A DNA stretch of 64,000 bases from an endosymbiont of Galathealinum brachiosum (lineage in GTDB: Bacteria > Pseudomonadota > Gammaproteobacteria > SZUA-229). Below the pieces are notes generated by a model. The model was not told the DNA's origin and made no database searches. It saw nothing but the letters and a program-made list of their open reading frames with translations. Positions 52,595 through 62,247 of this stretch are shown piece by piece (position 1 is the stretch's first letter; each line of letters opens with the position of its first letter). The stretch is from NCBI GenBank assembly GCA_003349885.1, contig QFXC01000013.1, positions 62,001 through 126,000 of the forward strand. The letters run 5' to 3'. Made by a program: the position numbers and the translations under genes.

Positions 52595-53194
52595 CTAATG
52601 CCCTGCACTACCGGTCACAGCACTCGGATCAACTTCATACAATGCTGGTAGTGAATGCGCTATACCTTTGTGGCAATCAATACAGGTCTCGCCTTCTGAA
52701 AGACCTTTATCATGACTTGCAACCGCTCGACGCTGCTGTTCACCAAAGTCCATAGACTCATAGTTATGACAGTTACGGCATTCACGCGAATCAGTTTGTT
52801 TCATAGAGCGCCATACATTCTGAGCCAGCTGTAAACGTTTCTCTTCAAACTTTTCAGGTGTATCAATTGTACCCAGGGCTTTATGTAATAACTCATTACT
52901 TGCCTGTACTTTACGAACCATCTTATGTATCCAGGGTTTAGGCACATGACAGTCAGGACATGTTGCTCTTACACCGGTACGATTTGCATAATGAATGGTT
53001 TCTTTATATTCCTGATACACGTTATCTTTCATTTCATGACAGCCAATACAGAATTTTTCTGTATTCGTTGCTTCCATGGCCGTATTAAATCCACCCCAGA
53101 AAATAATACCGGCTACAAAACCAGCTATTAGCAGACTCCCAAGAGTTGCTGTACTAGGGCGTCTCATTTTATTTATCAATGATTTTATACTCAT
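52595..53194 (-). CDS. napC: NapC, tetrahaem quinol dehydrogenase
   Basis: This 199-residue NapC/NirT protein has one N-terminal membrane anchor (about 17-37) and four CxxCH sites (Cys-Ile-Gly, Cys-Pro-Asp, Cys-Arg-Asn, Cys-Ile-Asp). It takes electrons from quinol and passes them to NapB and NapA. It is the last gene of napFDAGHBC, 17 bases after napB. Confidence 0.96.
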   Translation of the reverse strand: MSIKSLINKMRRPSTATLGSLLIAGFVAGIIFWGGFNTAMEATNTEKFCIGCHEMKDNVYQEYKETIHYANRTGVRATCPDCHVPKPWIHKMVRKVQASNELLHKALGTIDTPEKFEEKRLQLAQNVWRSMKQTDSRECRNCHNYESMDFGEQQRRAVASHDKGLSEGETCIDCHKGIAHSLPALYEVDPSAVTGSAGH

Positions 53195-53211
53195 TGTTAT
53201 ACCCTTTTATC

Positions 53212-53655
53212 TTAGTGAATTGTTTTTACAGGCTGAAACGAATTTTCTACTAATGGTTTAGCATCCGCCTGAGGAACATGACATTGATTACAGAAATATC
53301 GTCTTGGCGCTATATTCGACATCGCTTCCCCATCACGTCCTGAAAAATGTGTTTGAGATACCTTTGTCGCACCTGCCTTCCGATAATTTGCCCAGCTATG
53401 ACATGTCAGGCATTTATTAAACTTCATATTAATTTTGTAACCTTTTGTTTTATGCGGAATCAATGGAGGCTGTTGCACATAATCACGAATGATAGGCGCC
53501 TGATCATTAATATTCTTTTTAACAACTATTTCATTCGAGTTTGCTTCAATATCAGATGCTCCCCTTAACGAGGTAACTCCACTCGCGCCTGAGGTTGTTG
53601 ATATCAGCACTGATGAACCCATCAGTATTAACCCTGCCAAAATTGAATTTTTCAT
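53212..53655 (-). CDS. napB: NapB, dihaem cytochrome c
   Basis: This 147-residue periplasmic subunit has a signal peptide and two CxxCH sites (Cys-Leu-Thr-Cys-His and Cys-Asn-Gln-Cys-His). The conserved Pro-Pro-Leu-Ile-Pro-His block precedes the first. It donates electrons to NapA. The start overlaps the napH end by four bases. Confidence 0.95.
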   Translation of the reverse strand: MKNSILAGLILMGSSVLISTTSGASGVTSLRGASDIEANSNEIVVKKNINDQAPIIRDYVQQPPLIPHKTKGYKINMKFNKCLTCHSWANYRKAGATKVSQTHFSGRDGEAMSNIAPRRYFCNQCHVPQADAKPLVENSFQPVKTIH

Positions 53656-54551
53656 AAGTGAACCTCGTGTTGTGAAGTTAATAAGTTAGATTTTACGAAT
53701 CTATGTTTTATTGTGAATACATCTTCTGCACAGACATCGATACAACGACCGCAGTTTGTACAATTTCCTGAATTTATTATCGGGCTGCTATCAGCATCAC
53801 CCTTAAGGGCCGGTTTAATTACCTGTGGCTCCGGGCAAACTGCGAAACAATCCATGCAGTCATTACAGGCTTCTCGGTTTAACGCATTTACTTTTATTAA
53901 ACTAAATTGTCCCAGCCCACTATAAAAGGCCCCCATTGGACACAGGTGACTGCACCAGGCACGTCGACTAACAAAAGCATCAAGAATAAATATGCCAACA
54001 ATAAATAACCAGGATAAACCCATGCCAAAAACCAGTTCTCTTTGAATCATAGTAACCGGGTTAACCAGTTCCCAGACCAACATACCCGTCACAGAAGCAA
54101 GCAGTAGTGAAACCATTAACAAACCATATCGGCCCATTCTGGAAAAACTCAGCGAAGTTTTAATTTTTAAAACTCGTCTTAACCAGTCGGCTACATCGGT
54201 AACAATATTTATCGGGCAAACCCAGGCACAATATACCCGTCCACCCACGATAAAATAAAACAGGGCTACTATCGCCGCACCGGTAACCACCGTTAACTCA
54301 GGTATATAACCGGTAAATAACGTTTGTAAAAACACAAACGGGTCGGTTAATGGAATAGTATCCAACGTTAAACTGGACGACATATTACCTTTAATAATCC
54401 AGATCCCAAACAAGGGCCCTAATAAAAATAAAAAGAGAATACTCAACTGGCTAAACCGTCTAAGTAATAACCACTTATGTGCCTGTAACCAGCCTTTTTT
54501 AACGATTGCATCCTGGCCAATTATTTTATCTGCTCTTTTAGTTACCATCAC
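53652..54551 (-). CDS. napH: NapH, membrane quinol dehydrogenase subunit
   Basis: This 299-residue membrane iron-sulfur protein has about four membrane segments, two Cys-x3-Cys-Pro motifs (Cys-Ala-Trp-Val-Cys-Pro and Cys-Ser-His-Leu-Cys-Pro) and two ferredoxin clusters near the C-terminus. With NapG it forms an alternative quinol-oxidising route into Nap. Start and stop overlap napG and napB by four bases each. Confidence 0.95.
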   Translation of the reverse strand: MMVTKRADKIIGQDAIVKKGWLQAHKWLLLRRFSQLSILFLFLLGPLFGIWIIKGNMSSSLTLDTIPLTDPFVFLQTLFTGYIPELTVVTGAAIVALFYFIVGGRVYCAWVCPINIVTDVADWLRRVLKIKTSLSFSRMGRYGLLMVSLLLASVTGMLVWELVNPVTMIQRELVFGMGLSWLFIVGIFILDAFVSRRAWCSHLCPMGAFYSGLGQFSLIKVNALNREACNDCMDCFAVCPEPQVIKPALKGDADSSPIINSGNCTNCGRCIDVCAEDVFTIKHRFVKSNLLTSQHEVHL

Positions 54552-55390
54552 AGACGACCTTTATTCAAACGATCAAGAGCACTTTCATTAAATGGGCTAT
54601 CGTCAGGCTGTATCAAGCCCTCACCCTGAAAATCATAACGAGTGCCTTCAGGCAAATTATATTTATGTTCTAAATCTGGAGTAACCAGACTGCCACCCGC
54701 TTTCTGCTTTTCTTCCCAGCCCAAACGATAATGTTTACCCAATTCACCTTTGGCTAACTTAGCTGGCAATACTTTAATTGCTGCTTCATCCAGAATACAG
54801 GCATGCTCACATTTTCCACATCCCGTGCAATCAGATGAATGTACAACCGGAATAAACAAAGCATGTTTACCCGTACGCACATTATGTTGACGATCAAGTG
54901 TGATTGCTTTATCCATTACCGGGCATACGTTATAACAAACCTCACAACGTAAACCCTGAAAAGCGATGCATGCTTCCTGATCAATTAAAACTGCCAGCCC
55001 CATACGTGCATCGTCAATATTCGTTAACTCGGGGTCGAGTGCACCTGTAGGACAAGCCTTAACACAGGGAATGTCTTCGCACATTTCACAGGGAATGTCT
55101 CTGGCATCAAAATAAGGAGTACCCAGTGCAACAGACTCACCTAACTTTGAAAGTTTTAATGTGTCATATGGGCAATCACGCACACATAAACCACAACGCA
55201 CACAGGCCGATAAAAAATCGCTTTCATCTTTTACACCCGGCGGGCGTATTGCTGTTGAAGGTAATGATTTTGTTTGCTGTGAATACAAACCCAGCCCAAT
55301 TCCAAACAAAGCAGCACCACCAGCCGCTCTGGAAATATTTTCCAGAAAGCGGCGACGGCTTTGTAATGTTAGGTTGGTTGGGTTACTCAC
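54548..55390 (-). CDS. napG: NapG, periplasmic ferredoxin
   Basis: This 280-residue protein has a Tat-type signal (Arg-Arg-Arg-Phe-Leu at 12-16) and four [4Fe-4S] motifs (Cys-Val-Arg-Cys-Gly-Leu-Cys, Cys-Glu-Met-Cys, Cys-Glu-Val-Cys, Cys-Thr-Gly-Cys-Gly-Lys-Cys). It is the partner of NapH. The 137-base gap to napA holds a repeat (55449-55522). Confidence 0.95.
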   Translation of the reverse strand: MSNPTNLTLQSRRRFLENISRAAGGAALFGIGLGLYSQQTKSLPSTAIRPPGVKDESDFLSACVRCGLCVRDCPYDTLKLSKLGESVALGTPYFDARDIPCEMCEDIPCVKACPTGALDPELTNIDDARMGLAVLIDQEACIAFQGLRCEVCYNVCPVMDKAITLDRQHNVRTGKHALFIPVVHSSDCTGCGKCEHACILDEAAIKVLPAKLAKGELGKHYRLGWEEKQKAGGSLVTPDLEHKYNLPEGTRYDFQGEGLIQPDDSPFNESALDRLNKGRL

Positions 55391-55448
55391 TGTTCTATTT
55401 TTCCAATTTGTTTTTTAACTACAAGCTTAAATCAAGTCATTAGTCTTT

Positions 55449-55522
55449 AGTCAGAAGTCGTTAGTCAAAGCGGTAGGCTGCGCCTGTTTTTGCTTTTGAC
55501 TTAAGACTAACGACTTCTGACT
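55449..55522. repeat. 18-bp perfect inverted repeat between napA and napG
   Basis: AGTCAGAAGTCGTTAGTC (55449-55466) and GACTAACGACTTCTGACT (55505-55522) pair over all 18 bases around a 38-base loop. It is the strongest member of the short AAGTC repeat family in this window. It may lower read-through to napGHBC or mark the site of a small mobile repeat. Confidence 0.75.
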
Positions 55523-55527
55523 ATCTT

Positions 55528-58065
55528 TTATGCTTTTTCAATCTTGATAGCACACTTCTTATAATCCGTTTCTTTTGAAAGCGGATCAGTCGCATCAAGT
55601 GTTACCTTGTTAATCAAACGACCGGCATCAAACCAGGGAACAAACACCAGACCTTTAGGCGGTCTATTACGTCCACGTGTTTCTACCTGACATTCTATTT
55701 CGCCACGACGAGAAATAATCTTCGCAGTTAAACCTCGGCGTAAACCACGAGCTTTAGCATCATCAGGATGCATAAAAACAACCGCATCAGGGAATGCCCG
55801 ATACAACTCGGGAACACGACGCGTCATAGAACCTGAATGCCAGTGCTCTAATACACGACCGGTTGATAACCATAAATCGTATTCTGCATCAGGGCTTTCC
55901 GCTGCAGGCTCATAAGGTGCGGTAATAATATTAGCGCGACCATCTTTCTTACCGTAGAACTTAAAACCTTCGCCTTTTTTAACATATGGGTCATAACCTT
56001 CCGCATAACGCCATAATGTTTCTTTACCATCAATAACCGGCCATCTCAAACCACGAGTTTTATGGTAAACATCAAAGTCTGCCAACTCATGACCTTTCTT
56101 TGTACCTTCCAGCTGGAAGCGACGATACTCTTCAAATAAACCTTTCTGTGGATAGAAACCGAAATCATCCATCTCATCATTCTGGTATGAATTTCCACGG
56201 TCATCCATTACCACCTGTTTCTTAAACTTATCTACCTGACCGTTTTCAAACAGTACATTAAATAATGTTTTGCCTTTGTATTGTGGCGATTTAGCTAACA
56301 GATCAGCAGGCCATACTTCTTCCATCTTGAAACGTTTTGCAAACTCCATTAATTGCCACAAATCAGATTTCGCTTCACCTGGAGCACCAACCTGTTGACG
56401 CCAGAACTGTGTACGACGTTCCGCATTACCATAAGCTCCTTCTTTCTCAGTCCACATGGCTGTTGGCAATATTAAATCGGAAGCAATAGCCGTTACCGTT
56501 GGATAAGGATCAGAAGTAACAATAAAGTTATCGGGATTACGGTACCCCGGCATTGTTTCTTCATTAAGATTAGCCGCCGCCTGCACATTGTTATTACACA
56601 TAACCCAATACACATTTAGCTTGCTGTCTTTTAACATACGGTTTTGTAAAACCGCATGATAACCTGGCTTACCTGGAATCGTACCTTCAGGTAATTCCCA
56701 GATTTTCTCTGCAAAATCACGATGCGCTTTTTTCTTAACAACATAGTCAGCAGGTAAACGATGAGAGAAAGTTCCTACTTCACGAGCTGTACCACACGCT
56801 GAAGGCTGACCCGTTAATGAGAACGGACCATTACCAGGTTGTGAAATTTTTCCGGTTAATAAATGCACGTTGTACATCAGGCCATTAGTCCATACACCAC
56901 GTGTATGTTGATTGAAACCCATGGTCCATAAAGAGGTTATTTTCTTTTTAGGATCTGCATAAAGTTTGGCTAAACGCAGTAAGTTCTTTTCTGGAACACC
57001 AGAAAGTTTGCTTGTATATTCAAGTGTATATTCTTCAACACTCTTCGCATATTCATCAAATGATATACCGCTTAATTTACCACCTGTACCTGTTCTCTTT
57101 TTTTCAAGCTCATGCTCAGGACGTAAACCATAACCAATATCTGTAGTGGTTTTCTTAAAGTTAACATGCTTGTCCATAAAGCTTTTATCATAAGCTTTAT
57201 TCTGAATAATATAATTCGCAATATAATTCAAAATAACCATATCAGTTTGTGGTGCAAACACCATACCGTTATCAGCCAGATCAAAACTACGGTGTTTGAA
57301 GGTTGAAAGTACGTGTACTTCACTCCCCTCTTTGGTTAAACGTGTATCGGTAATACGTGTCCAGAGAATAGGATGCATTTCAGCCATATTAGAACCCCAA
57401 AGCACAAATGCATCAGCGTGTTCTAAATCGTCGTAACAACCCATAGGTTCATCGGAACCAAAACCACGAATAAATGCACCTACAGCAGACGCCATACAAT
57501 GACGTGCATTGGGATCAATGTGGTTTGAACGGAAACCGGCTTTCATTAATTTAGATGCGGCATAACCCTCAAAAATAGTCCACTGGCCTGAACCAAACAT
57601 ACCCACTGTAGACGTTATTTTATCTGCAGGTTTACCTTTATTGGCAGCCATATCATTCTTAAGCGCTTCTTTCCACTTAACGGCCATGATATCAAAAGCT
57701 TCATCCCAGCTTACTTCTTCAAACTCACCTTCTTTATCATACTCACCACCTGTTTTACGCAACAGAGGTTTAGTTAAACGGTCTTTTCCGTACATAATCT
57801 TCGAAAGAAAATAACCTTTAATACAATTAAGGCCTTTGTTTACCGGTGCATCAGGGTCACCCTGAGTCGCTACAATCTTGCCATTTTGTGTACCTACCAA
57901 TACTGAACAACCTGTTCCACAAAAACGACAGGGAGCTTTGTCCCATCGAATTTTATCTTCAGAGGCTGCCAATACATCTTTAATACCAGGTATGGTTACA
58001 CCCGCTGCAGTAGCAGTGGCTGCTATTGCATTATTTTTTACAAATTCGCGTCGCGTCATTTTCAT
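55528..58065 (-). CDS. napA: NapA, periplasmic nitrate reductase catalytic subunit
   Basis: This 845-residue molybdo-bis-MGD enzyme has a Tat motif Arg5-Arg6-Glu-Phe-Val-Lys. The [4Fe-4S] ligands are Cys46, Cys49, Cys53 and Cys81, and Cys190 in Asn-Ala-Arg-His-Cys-Met is the Mo ligand. Length and all NapA blocks fit. It reduces nitrate to nitrite in the periplasm with electrons from NapB. The start overlaps napD by four bases. Confidence 0.98.
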   Translation of the reverse strand: MKMTRREFVKNNAIAATATAAGVTIPGIKDVLAASEDKIRWDKAPCRFCGTGCSVLVGTQNGKIVATQGDPDAPVNKGLNCIKGYFLSKIMYGKDRLTKPLLRKTGGEYDKEGEFEEVSWDEAFDIMAVKWKEALKNDMAANKGKPADKITSTVGMFGSGQWTIFEGYAASKLMKAGFRSNHIDPNARHCMASAVGAFIRGFGSDEPMGCYDDLEHADAFVLWGSNMAEMHPILWTRITDTRLTKEGSEVHVLSTFKHRSFDLADNGMVFAPQTDMVILNYIANYIIQNKAYDKSFMDKHVNFKKTTTDIGYGLRPEHELEKKRTGTGGKLSGISFDEYAKSVEEYTLEYTSKLSGVPEKNLLRLAKLYADPKKKITSLWTMGFNQHTRGVWTNGLMYNVHLLTGKISQPGNGPFSLTGQPSACGTAREVGTFSHRLPADYVVKKKAHRDFAEKIWELPEGTIPGKPGYHAVLQNRMLKDSKLNVYWVMCNNNVQAAANLNEETMPGYRNPDNFIVTSDPYPTVTAIASDLILPTAMWTEKEGAYGNAERRTQFWRQQVGAPGEAKSDLWQLMEFAKRFKMEEVWPADLLAKSPQYKGKTLFNVLFENGQVDKFKKQVVMDDRGNSYQNDEMDDFGFYPQKGLFEEYRRFQLEGTKKGHELADFDVYHKTRGLRWPVIDGKETLWRYAEGYDPYVKKGEGFKFYGKKDGRANIITAPYEPAAESPDAEYDLWLSTGRVLEHWHSGSMTRRVPELYRAFPDAVVFMHPDDAKARGLRRGLTAKIISRRGEIECQVETRGRNRPPKGLVFVPWFDAGRLINKVTLDATDPLSKETDYKKCAIKIEKA

Positions 58066-58358
58066 GCTGACATCCTCTCTTCAGTAGATTGTAATTCTAT
58101 AATTTCTTGTTCGTTAAATTCGTCATCACTAAACTGGTAAATCATCGAAGCAGATAACACACCATCAATTTCATAAAAACCCATAATGCGTTCACCTACC
58201 TCTTTACGATACTCATCTTCAACGGTCACGATTATTCTCCCGTCTTCTGAAACCGCATGCACCTCTACACCTTGCTGCTGTTCCAGTGTCTGCTTAACAG
58301 AATCAATCATGCCCTGCTTTGCATGCACTAACACACTGCAAATATTGTACTTACTCAT
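58062..58358 (-). CDS. napD: NapD, NapA maturation chaperone
   Basis: This 98-residue NapD-family protein binds the NapA Tat signal and delays export until the cofactor is inserted. The fold pattern Ile-Cys-Ser-Val-Leu-Val-His-Ala and Gly-Val-Glu-Val-His-Ala agrees. It overlaps napF and napA by four bases on each side. Confidence 0.93.
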   Translation of the reverse strand: MSKYNICSVLVHAKQGMIDSVKQTLEQQQGVEVHAVSEDGRIIVTVEDEYRKEVGERIMGFYEIDGVLSASMIYQFSDDEFNEQEIIELQSTEERMSA

Positions 58359-58924
58359 AGGTTATCTCCACCTGGGTTTTCGCTAACTGGAATACGGCCA
58401 ACAGGGTTCATACCTGACCGGCTTTCTAAATTTATTTTCTGAACTTCAATAGCATGAGCCGGGCAAACATGAACACACTCACCACAACCGTCACAAACTG
58501 ACTCATTAATATTAATCTGACTATTACCACCCACTAGCAATTTAAATTCAATCGCATCTGCTTCACATACTTCACCACAGGAGCGACAAACAATACCTCT
58601 TGATGCAAAACACTGTTCATTAATAACAATGTGCTGCTGCCAGGGTGACTGCTGATTATCTTGTGTAAGTAATAAGGCGTTTTCAGGACAGGACTGAACA
58701 CAGGCTTCACAATAATCACACCCTTGTCTGAGAAAGCTCATTTCAGGAAATCCACTGGAGCCTTTAACAATAAGTTGTGACGGACAGGCTTCTGCACATT
58801 TAAAACAACGCGTACAGGTTTCCGTAAAGTGAGCTTCGCCAATAGACCAGGGCGGTCTGATTGCCTGTTCACCTTTAAGCTTTCCTTGCAGAAACTGTTT
58901 ACGATTTATTGCCTGTGTTTTCAA
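58355..58924 (-). CDS. napF: NapF, cytoplasmic ferredoxin
   Basis: This is a 189-residue iron-sulfur protein with four clusters of cysteines (Cys-Thr-Arg-Cys-Phe-Lys-Cys and similar), proposed to help load iron-sulfur into NapA. I place the start at a TTG (58924): it has AGAGAGG five bases before it and gives Met-Lys-Thr ... Asn-Arg-Lys, like E. coli NapF. A GTG at 58957 would add 11 residues with no good ribosome site and crowd the promoter. First gene of the nap operon. Confidence 0.88.
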   Translation of the reverse strand: MKTQAINRKQFLQGKLKGEQAIRPPWSIGEAHFTETCTRCFKCAEACPSQLIVKGSSGFPEMSFLRQGCDYCEACVQSCPENALLLTQDNQQSPWQQHIVINEQCFASRGIVCRSCGEVCEADAIEFKLLVGGNSQININESVCDGCGECVHVCPAHAIEVQKINLESRSGMNPVGRIPVSENPGGDNL

Positions 58925-58999
58925 TTTGCCTCTCTTTTGAGATCGTCTGGCTAACACTTTTATATGATTATGAGTAGAACATATTAGTGTAATATAATG

Positions 59000-59013
59000 T
59001 TGATATAGATCAA
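59000..59013 (-). promoter_or_regulatory. FNR box upstream of napF
   Basis: TTGAT-ATAG-ATCAA is a perfect FNR consensus. On the minus strand a -10-like CATAAT follows at the spacing expected for a site centred near -41 to -47. It predicts anaerobic activation of nap. An FNR-family gene is at 36832. Confidence 0.8.
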
Positions 59014-59084
59014 ATATGATCTAGCTCAAATTGCTTCCGCCTTAATTACGTATAAATTGTAAGGTATTAACCGGCTAAACCTTT

Positions 59085-59098
59085 TTGAAATAGATCAA
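59085..59098 (-). promoter_or_regulatory. Second, imperfect FNR-like box
   Basis: TTGAA-ATAG-ATCAA has one mismatch to the FNR consensus and shares the ATAG spacer with the first box 85 bases away. The remaining 58925-59389 sequence is AT-rich with no gene; this second site may serve an upstream activator role. Confidence 0.5.
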
Positions 59099-59389
59099 TT
59101 AAAATATCATTTTTTAATAATATTATTAAAAACCCTTATGAACGATAATTTCACTTATAAGTAAACTGAGCACAGGTATAAACACTGTTAAATTACCAAT
59201 TACGCTTATGCGTAAATTAGACACACCAGCAAAAGATTATTCAATCTGAGAAAGCATTCTGATCAAAAAAACACAGAGAATAGAAAAGAGAAATGAAATT
59301 ATATAGATAAATTAAAACAGCTACGAGAAACACAGCCAAAACAACCAGCTACCCGCGAGTAGCTGATATCTGGCTACTTTATATATTAC

Positions 59390-59713
59390 CTAAGCAACAC
59401 TACCAAATGAATGATCAACTGCACCCGCTGGCACATCAAGCCCGGCTAATTTACAACCTTCTGCAACCGGACCATCTGGTACCACCTGATGCAAATATTT
59501 AATACCACCCTGCATATGAAATTTTTCATCAAGCGCATCTTTTACCTGACGCAATTTAGGATGATCAACTTTTTTATAATATTCCTGCAAAGCACCGATA
59601 AGTTGCCAGTGCTCATCACTCATTGAAATCCCATCAGATTTAGCAACCGCTTGCGCAATTTCTATAGACCAGCCATGGGGGGCATTTGGAAATGAATCGA
59701 TTGATACATGCAT
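59390..59713 (-). CDS. TusE-like DsrC paralogue
   Basis: This 107-residue DsrC-superfamily protein has only one of the two redox cysteines: Cys87 in Glu-Gly-Cys-Lys-Leu-Ala-Gly is kept. The tail runs on as Pro-Ala-Gly-Ala-Val-Asp-His-Ser without the penultimate cysteine. One cysteine is the TusE pattern (tRNA 2-thiouridine sulfur relay), but the place next to nap and the extended tail may point to another role. It has its own AT-rich upstream region. Confidence 0.85.
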   Translation of the reverse strand: MHVSIDSFPNAPHGWSIEIAQAVAKSDGISMSDEHWQLIGALQEYYKKVDHPKLRQVKDALDEKFHMQGGIKYLHQVVPDGPVAEGCKLAGLDVPAGAVDHSFGSVA

Positions 59714-59876
59714 AACAGTCTCCCGTATTTAATACAATTGACATACTATGAATGTAGCTGAACTTACAGGTATTACTTATGAATCAGACGGAATGAATTT
59801 ATAGAATTTAGCATGAATAAGGGTGTTAACCGGAGCAACCACATAGGCACCCTGATTAACACCTCGAGTGCTTGTC

Positions 59877-61145
59877 CTATTTAACCTGATTAATAACCAG
59901 TTTAATTTTTTCCTGTGACTTAACATTGACTGGTGATAACTCTACAAATAAATCGCCAGATTGAACACCAGGCTGCCCTGATTTACTAATTGTCGCAGAA
60001 ATTTTAACCTGATCAAAACTGGATAATTTCATTTGCGGCATCATTGCCATAGCATCATTTAAACTAACTGTTATAGGAAGGTCTGCTGCGGTTTTCTTAA
60101 CTGCAGCCAAAGGCATAGGTGGGCCCTGCATAGCTTTGGCAAATATAAACAAAGTATCGTTAGCTGATACCTTATCTTTAAGTGCCGAATCCAGTTCAAC
60201 TGTTACTATTATTTCTGCTGCATTCGTTACCACTTTTGATTCTGCAGCCGGTGCCACCTTTTTAAGCTGTGCTACTTCATTTGCTGATAGCTGACTTTCT
60301 GCACCGCTAATCAACTGATCAAGCTGAGCCAGTGTAGCCGCATCCTCAATTAACATCGGGCGTAATTTGTACCAGTAGGTTAAAGCTTTACTAAAATTTT
60401 TCTGCTGATTTTCTGCTGTACCCGCCATCCATAAAACCGTTGGACTGTCTGGCATAAGAACAATCACTTTATCAACTATCGGTTTTGCAACACCGGTTAA
60501 TCGTCCGCCTTCCGTCATCGCTAAAGCATCTGCATAACGAATTAAAACTTCCGGTTCTTCACCAACCTGTTCAATGACTTTTTCATATGAAGATACCGCT
60601 TTGTGATATTGCTTCATCGTCATATACGTTTTTGCCAGCATAAACCAGCCTTCGGGATTTTCAGGCTCTTCTGCCAGACGCTGTTCAAGTTTAGCCACCG
60701 CATCTTCTATAGTCATTTCAGGGCGATCTTCACCTGCCGGAATAACCGTTGCTTCAATTCGTGTACCTGTAGCTGCCGCAAAATCACCTAACTGATAATA
60801 AATTGCAGCTGCTGCCAGAGGAATGATTGCCGCCAGTACAATTGGCATTAATTTACTGGTCTCTTTAGATTCCGATAATTCATTCTGTGACTGCGATTGA
60901 GGCACATCCGATAAATCCAGCGCTAATGTTGATTCAAGTTCGTCATGTAACTGCTGAAAAGTTTGCTGATTGATTTCACCCGCTTCAAGCTGAGATTTAA
61001 TTTCAGCTAAACGATCTTTTGCGATATCAACATTTAAATCATCATACTCGTCCGAAAACGCATAATTTTTCTTTTTTAATGCAGGCACAATAAAATAAAT
61101 AGCCATTAAAACTAGAATAACTGCACTTATAATAAAACTGATCAT
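59877..61145 (-). CDS. ccmI: CcmI, cytochrome c maturation TPR protein
   Basis: This 422-residue protein has two membrane segments (about 2-22 and 97-117) enclosing a cytoplasmic coiled-coil loop. A periplasmic tetratricopeptide region (about 140-290) and a C-terminal beta-domain follow. It brings apocytochrome c to the CcmFH haem ligation machinery. It lies 109 bases after ccmH in the ccm operon. Confidence 0.92.
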   Translation of the reverse strand: MISFIISAVILVLMAIYFIVPALKKKNYAFSDEYDDLNVDIAKDRLAEIKSQLEAGEINQQTFQQLHDELESTLALDLSDVPQSQSQNELSESKETSKLMPIVLAAIIPLAAAAIYYQLGDFAAATGTRIEATVIPAGEDRPEMTIEDAVAKLEQRLAEEPENPEGWFMLAKTYMTMKQYHKAVSSYEKVIEQVGEEPEVLIRYADALAMTEGGRLTGVAKPIVDKVIVLMPDSPTVLWMAGTAENQQKNFSKALTYWYKLRPMLIEDAATLAQLDQLISGAESQLSANEVAQLKKVAPAAESKVVTNAAEIIVTVELDSALKDKVSANDTLFIFAKAMQGPPMPLAAVKKTAADLPITVSLNDAMAMMPQMKLSSFDQVKISATISKSGQPGVQSGDLFVELSPVNVKSQEKIKLVINQVK

Positions 61146-61254
61146 AAAACTCTCAAATTATATATTCTTAACCTGCAGAAGCACGAAGAACACAGGGTAT
61201 TAATAATAAAACCTTTTGCTGTAAATTCAGGCTTTCTGTTTAAATTATTTTCTA

Positions 61255-61713
61255 TCAATCATCCAATAATGATTTGGCTTTTTTCTGCTGCGTTTTATTG
61301 ACAGCTTTTTCAACTTCTTTCTTTTGACTGCGCATATATGACACAACCACTAAACCCGCAACTACAAAAAATATAATTGGCCCATACCAGAGTATGTAGG
61401 TAGCCTTTTTAACCGGTGGCCTGTACATAACAAAATCGCCATAACGAACAATCATGAAATCAACGATTTCATCTTTGCTTTTACCTTCACTCAGTTTTTT
61501 ATAAACTAGCAATCGCATATCCTGAGCCAGCTCTGCATTAGAGTCAGCCAGATTCTGATTCTGACAAACCAGACAACGCAATTCCTGAACGAGTACGTTG
61601 TAATCGTTTTCCATTTGCGGCGTTGCGAAATCGTGAGTTTCAAAACGCGCATGAGCCTGTGAAGACACAGACAAAATGCACAGAATAAAAATAATATTTT
61701 TTAGTATTTTCAT
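61255..61713 (-). CDS. ccmH: CcmH, apocytochrome thiol oxidoreductase
   Basis: This 152-residue protein has a signal peptide and the family motif Leu-Arg-Cys-Leu-Val-Cys near residues 45-50. A C-terminal membrane segment (about 105-125) is followed by a basic tail. It reduces the CxxCH thiols of apocytochromes for haem attachment. It follows ccmG by six bases. Confidence 0.95.
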   Translation of the reverse strand: MKILKNIIFILCILSVSSQAHARFETHDFATPQMENDYNVLVQELRCLVCQNQNLADSNAELAQDMRLLVYKKLSEGKSKDEIVDFMIVRYGDFVMYRPPVKKATYILWYGPIIFFVVAGLVVVSYMRSQKKEVEKAVNKTQQKKAKSLLDD

Positions 61714-61719
61714 ATTTAA

Positions 61720-62247
61720 TTAGTTTTTGAAATGTTTTTTAAACTTCTTTTCCCACACGGCCGGTGTTATTCCACCCGCATGTTTAGCGACAACAACACC
61801 TTCAGCATTAATTGCAAACGTTTCAGGCGCACCATACACACCCCATTCAATTGCCACCGAACTTTCTGGATCAAAACCAATTTTTAAAAATGGATTTCCC
61901 ATTTTAGTTATCATGGCTTTTGCTTCAGGACGTTCATCACGCCAGTTCAATCCAACAATCGGTATACCTAACTGGCTTAATTCCATTAGAAAACGATGTT
62001 CACGCCAACACTCGGGACACCAGGTACCCCAGACATTAAACAACCAGACCTGACCTAACATATCAGCAGTTTTAACCACTTCAGATTCATTATATAAATC
62101 AGGTACATTAATGGTGGGTGCTGCCCGACCTATAAATTCTGTTGGAATATCTCGCGGATTATATTCACCTGTATTGGTCTTGTTTAACATAAAAGCAAAA
62201 CCGCCTATCATGATAAAAAAACCAGCTAATAGTAAATAACGAGCCAT
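61720..62247 (-). CDS. ccmG: CcmG/DsbE, periplasmic thioredoxin
   Basis: This 175-residue membrane-anchored thioredoxin has an active site Trp-Cys-Pro-Glu-Cys near residues 76-80 and a single N-terminal membrane helix. It supplies electrons for the CcmH step. It shares one base with ccmF (start/stop overlap). Confidence 0.95.
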   Translation of the reverse strand: MARYLLLAGFFIMIGGFAFMLNKTNTGEYNPRDIPTEFIGRAAPTINVPDLYNESEVVKTADMLGQVWLFNVWGTWCPECWREHRFLMELSQLGIPIVGLNWRDERPEAKAMITKMGNPFLKIGFDPESSVAIEWGVYGAPETFAINAEGVVVAKHAGGITPAVWEKKFKKHFKN

